A stretch of 37,138 nt of DNA from contig JAKLKR010000009.1 of the NCBI GenBank assembly GCA_023150565.1, positions 1 through 37,138 on the forward strand, given 5' to 3'. Origin of the DNA: Planctomycetota bacterium. GTDB lineage: Bacteria > Planctomycetota > UBA11346. Positions within the stretch are counted from its first letter, which is position 1, and every line of letters starts with the position of its first letter. The notes under the pieces are model-generated. The model saw only the letters and a list, made by a program, of their open reading frames with translations, did no database searches and was not told where the DNA came from. The translations under genes and the position numbers were made by a program. Positions 36,286 through 37,138 of the stretch are shown here, in pieces.

Positions 36286-37138
36286 CTACGGCGGGGGCAG
36301 CTGGGCCGGATCGGCTCCCGCCCCGTCACCCGCCACCCCGGGCAGGCCCACCGCCGGGGCGCGGCAGCGGATCTGCTGCCAGCGCCAGAGCGGATCGACC
36401 GGGCCGACCCAGCTGGCGGCGGCCTCGCCGGCGACCAGGGTCAGGCGCTCGGCGCGCACCAGCGCGGTGCCGTGCGCGCGCAGGGCGACGGTGGCACCGC
36501 CAAGTTCGACGTCCTCGATGTCGGCGGGCGAGACCCGCTCCAGCTCGAGGGCATGGCCGGCGCCGAGGGCGTCGATCGCCACCCCGCCCAGGCGCAGGCT
36601 GCCGCCGCGCAGCACCGCCGTGCCGCGCAGGCGGCTCTGGCGAACCTCGATCTGGGCCTGCTCGCCGGCCAGGGCCGGCCGGCGGCCGCCATCGATGGAG
36701 CAGGCGGTCAGTCGCAGCAGGGCCTGGGGACCGGCATCGCAGCCGCCGGCGATGCGGCAGCGCTCCAGTTCCAGCTTGCCGGCCACGATCGCCCCCGGCT
36801 GGCCGCGCAGCGAGCAGCCGCGCAGCAGCAGGCGCGCGCCCGAGAGCACCTCGACCGCCGCCACATGGTCGGCCACCAGCTCCACCCCCTCCACCAGGGC
36901 GCCATCGCAACCCGGCTCGCAGCGCAGGGCAGGCACCCCGGCAGCGCCGCCCAGCACCACCCCGGGGGCGCCGGCGCGCAGCACCAGGCCGCCATGGCCG
37001 GCACCCAGGCGCAGCCCGCCGGGATAGGCGCCGGGGGCGAGCACCAGCTCGCGGGAGCGACCGGGGCTGAGCGCGGCGTCGGCGAGCAGGGCGGCGAGGG
37101 TGGCCGGGGTGGCCTGGCGGTGGGCGGCACCCGTGCCC
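36286..37138 (-). CDS. Right-handed beta-helix (pectin-lyase-like) repeat protein, 5' end beyond the window
   Basis: LAPGAYPGGLRLGAGHGGLVLRAGAPGVVLGG... ELERCRIAGG... LRLTACSIDGG... IEVRQSRLRGTAVLRGGSLRLGG. Confidence 0.65.
   Translation of the reverse strand, partial: GTGAAHRQATPATLAALLADAALSPGRSRELVLAPGAYPGGLRLGAGHGGLVLRAGAPGVVLGGAAGVPALRCEPGCDGALVEGVELVADHVAAVEVLSGARLLLRGCSLRGQPGAIVAGKLELERCRIAGGCDAGPQALLRLTACSIDGGRRPALAGEQAQIEVRQSRLRGTAVLRGGSLRLGGVAIDALGAGHALELERVSPADIEDVELGGATVALRAHGTALVRAERLTLVAGEAAASWVGPVDPLWRWQQIRCRAPAVGLPGVAGDGAGADPAQLPPP

Noticed and set aside
1-37138. tRNA or rRNA genes
   Set aside because: No cloverleaf-like segment or conserved rRNA motif recognised on reading; tRNAscan-SE/Infernal would be needed to exclude them.

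Overview
The window is about 37 kb of very GC-rich bacterial DNA. Gene content (orphan type IV pseudopilins, LacI regulators, secreted CAZymes) suggests a Planctomycetes/Lentisphaerae/Verrucomicrobia-like genome; this is inferred from content only. Most of it is chromosomal: thrS, an M48 peptidase, a two-component system, two LacI + pseudopilin + secreted-CAZyme clusters around a nitrilase-family gene, a compact minus-strand operon (OppF-like ATPase, cyclophilin, deacetylase, YyaL-like), an AraC / Gfo-Idh-MocA / GH36-like locus, and a single-domain CheY. The main accessory element is at about 21.67-26.57 kb. It encodes an ARM/HEAT-like helical protein, a SWIM zinc-finger protein (GTGA overlap), a 180-nt structured gap with long-range inverted repeats and two hairpins, and a retron-type reverse transcriptase. 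From memory this matches the type XIII retron composition, and the gap is my candidate msr-msd. Other points: a REP-associated (RAYT, HUH/Y1) transposase that stays in frame through REP repeats into an rRNA m5C methyltransferase; a REP family with diverged stems but a shared tail at three loci; an identical 14-bp LacI-like operator at both ends of one CAZyme cluster; and a 24-bp inverted repeat fully paired (with G.U) only in minus-strand RNA. No tRNA, rRNA or CRISPR array was recognised. Product names come from reading the translations; no searches were run.
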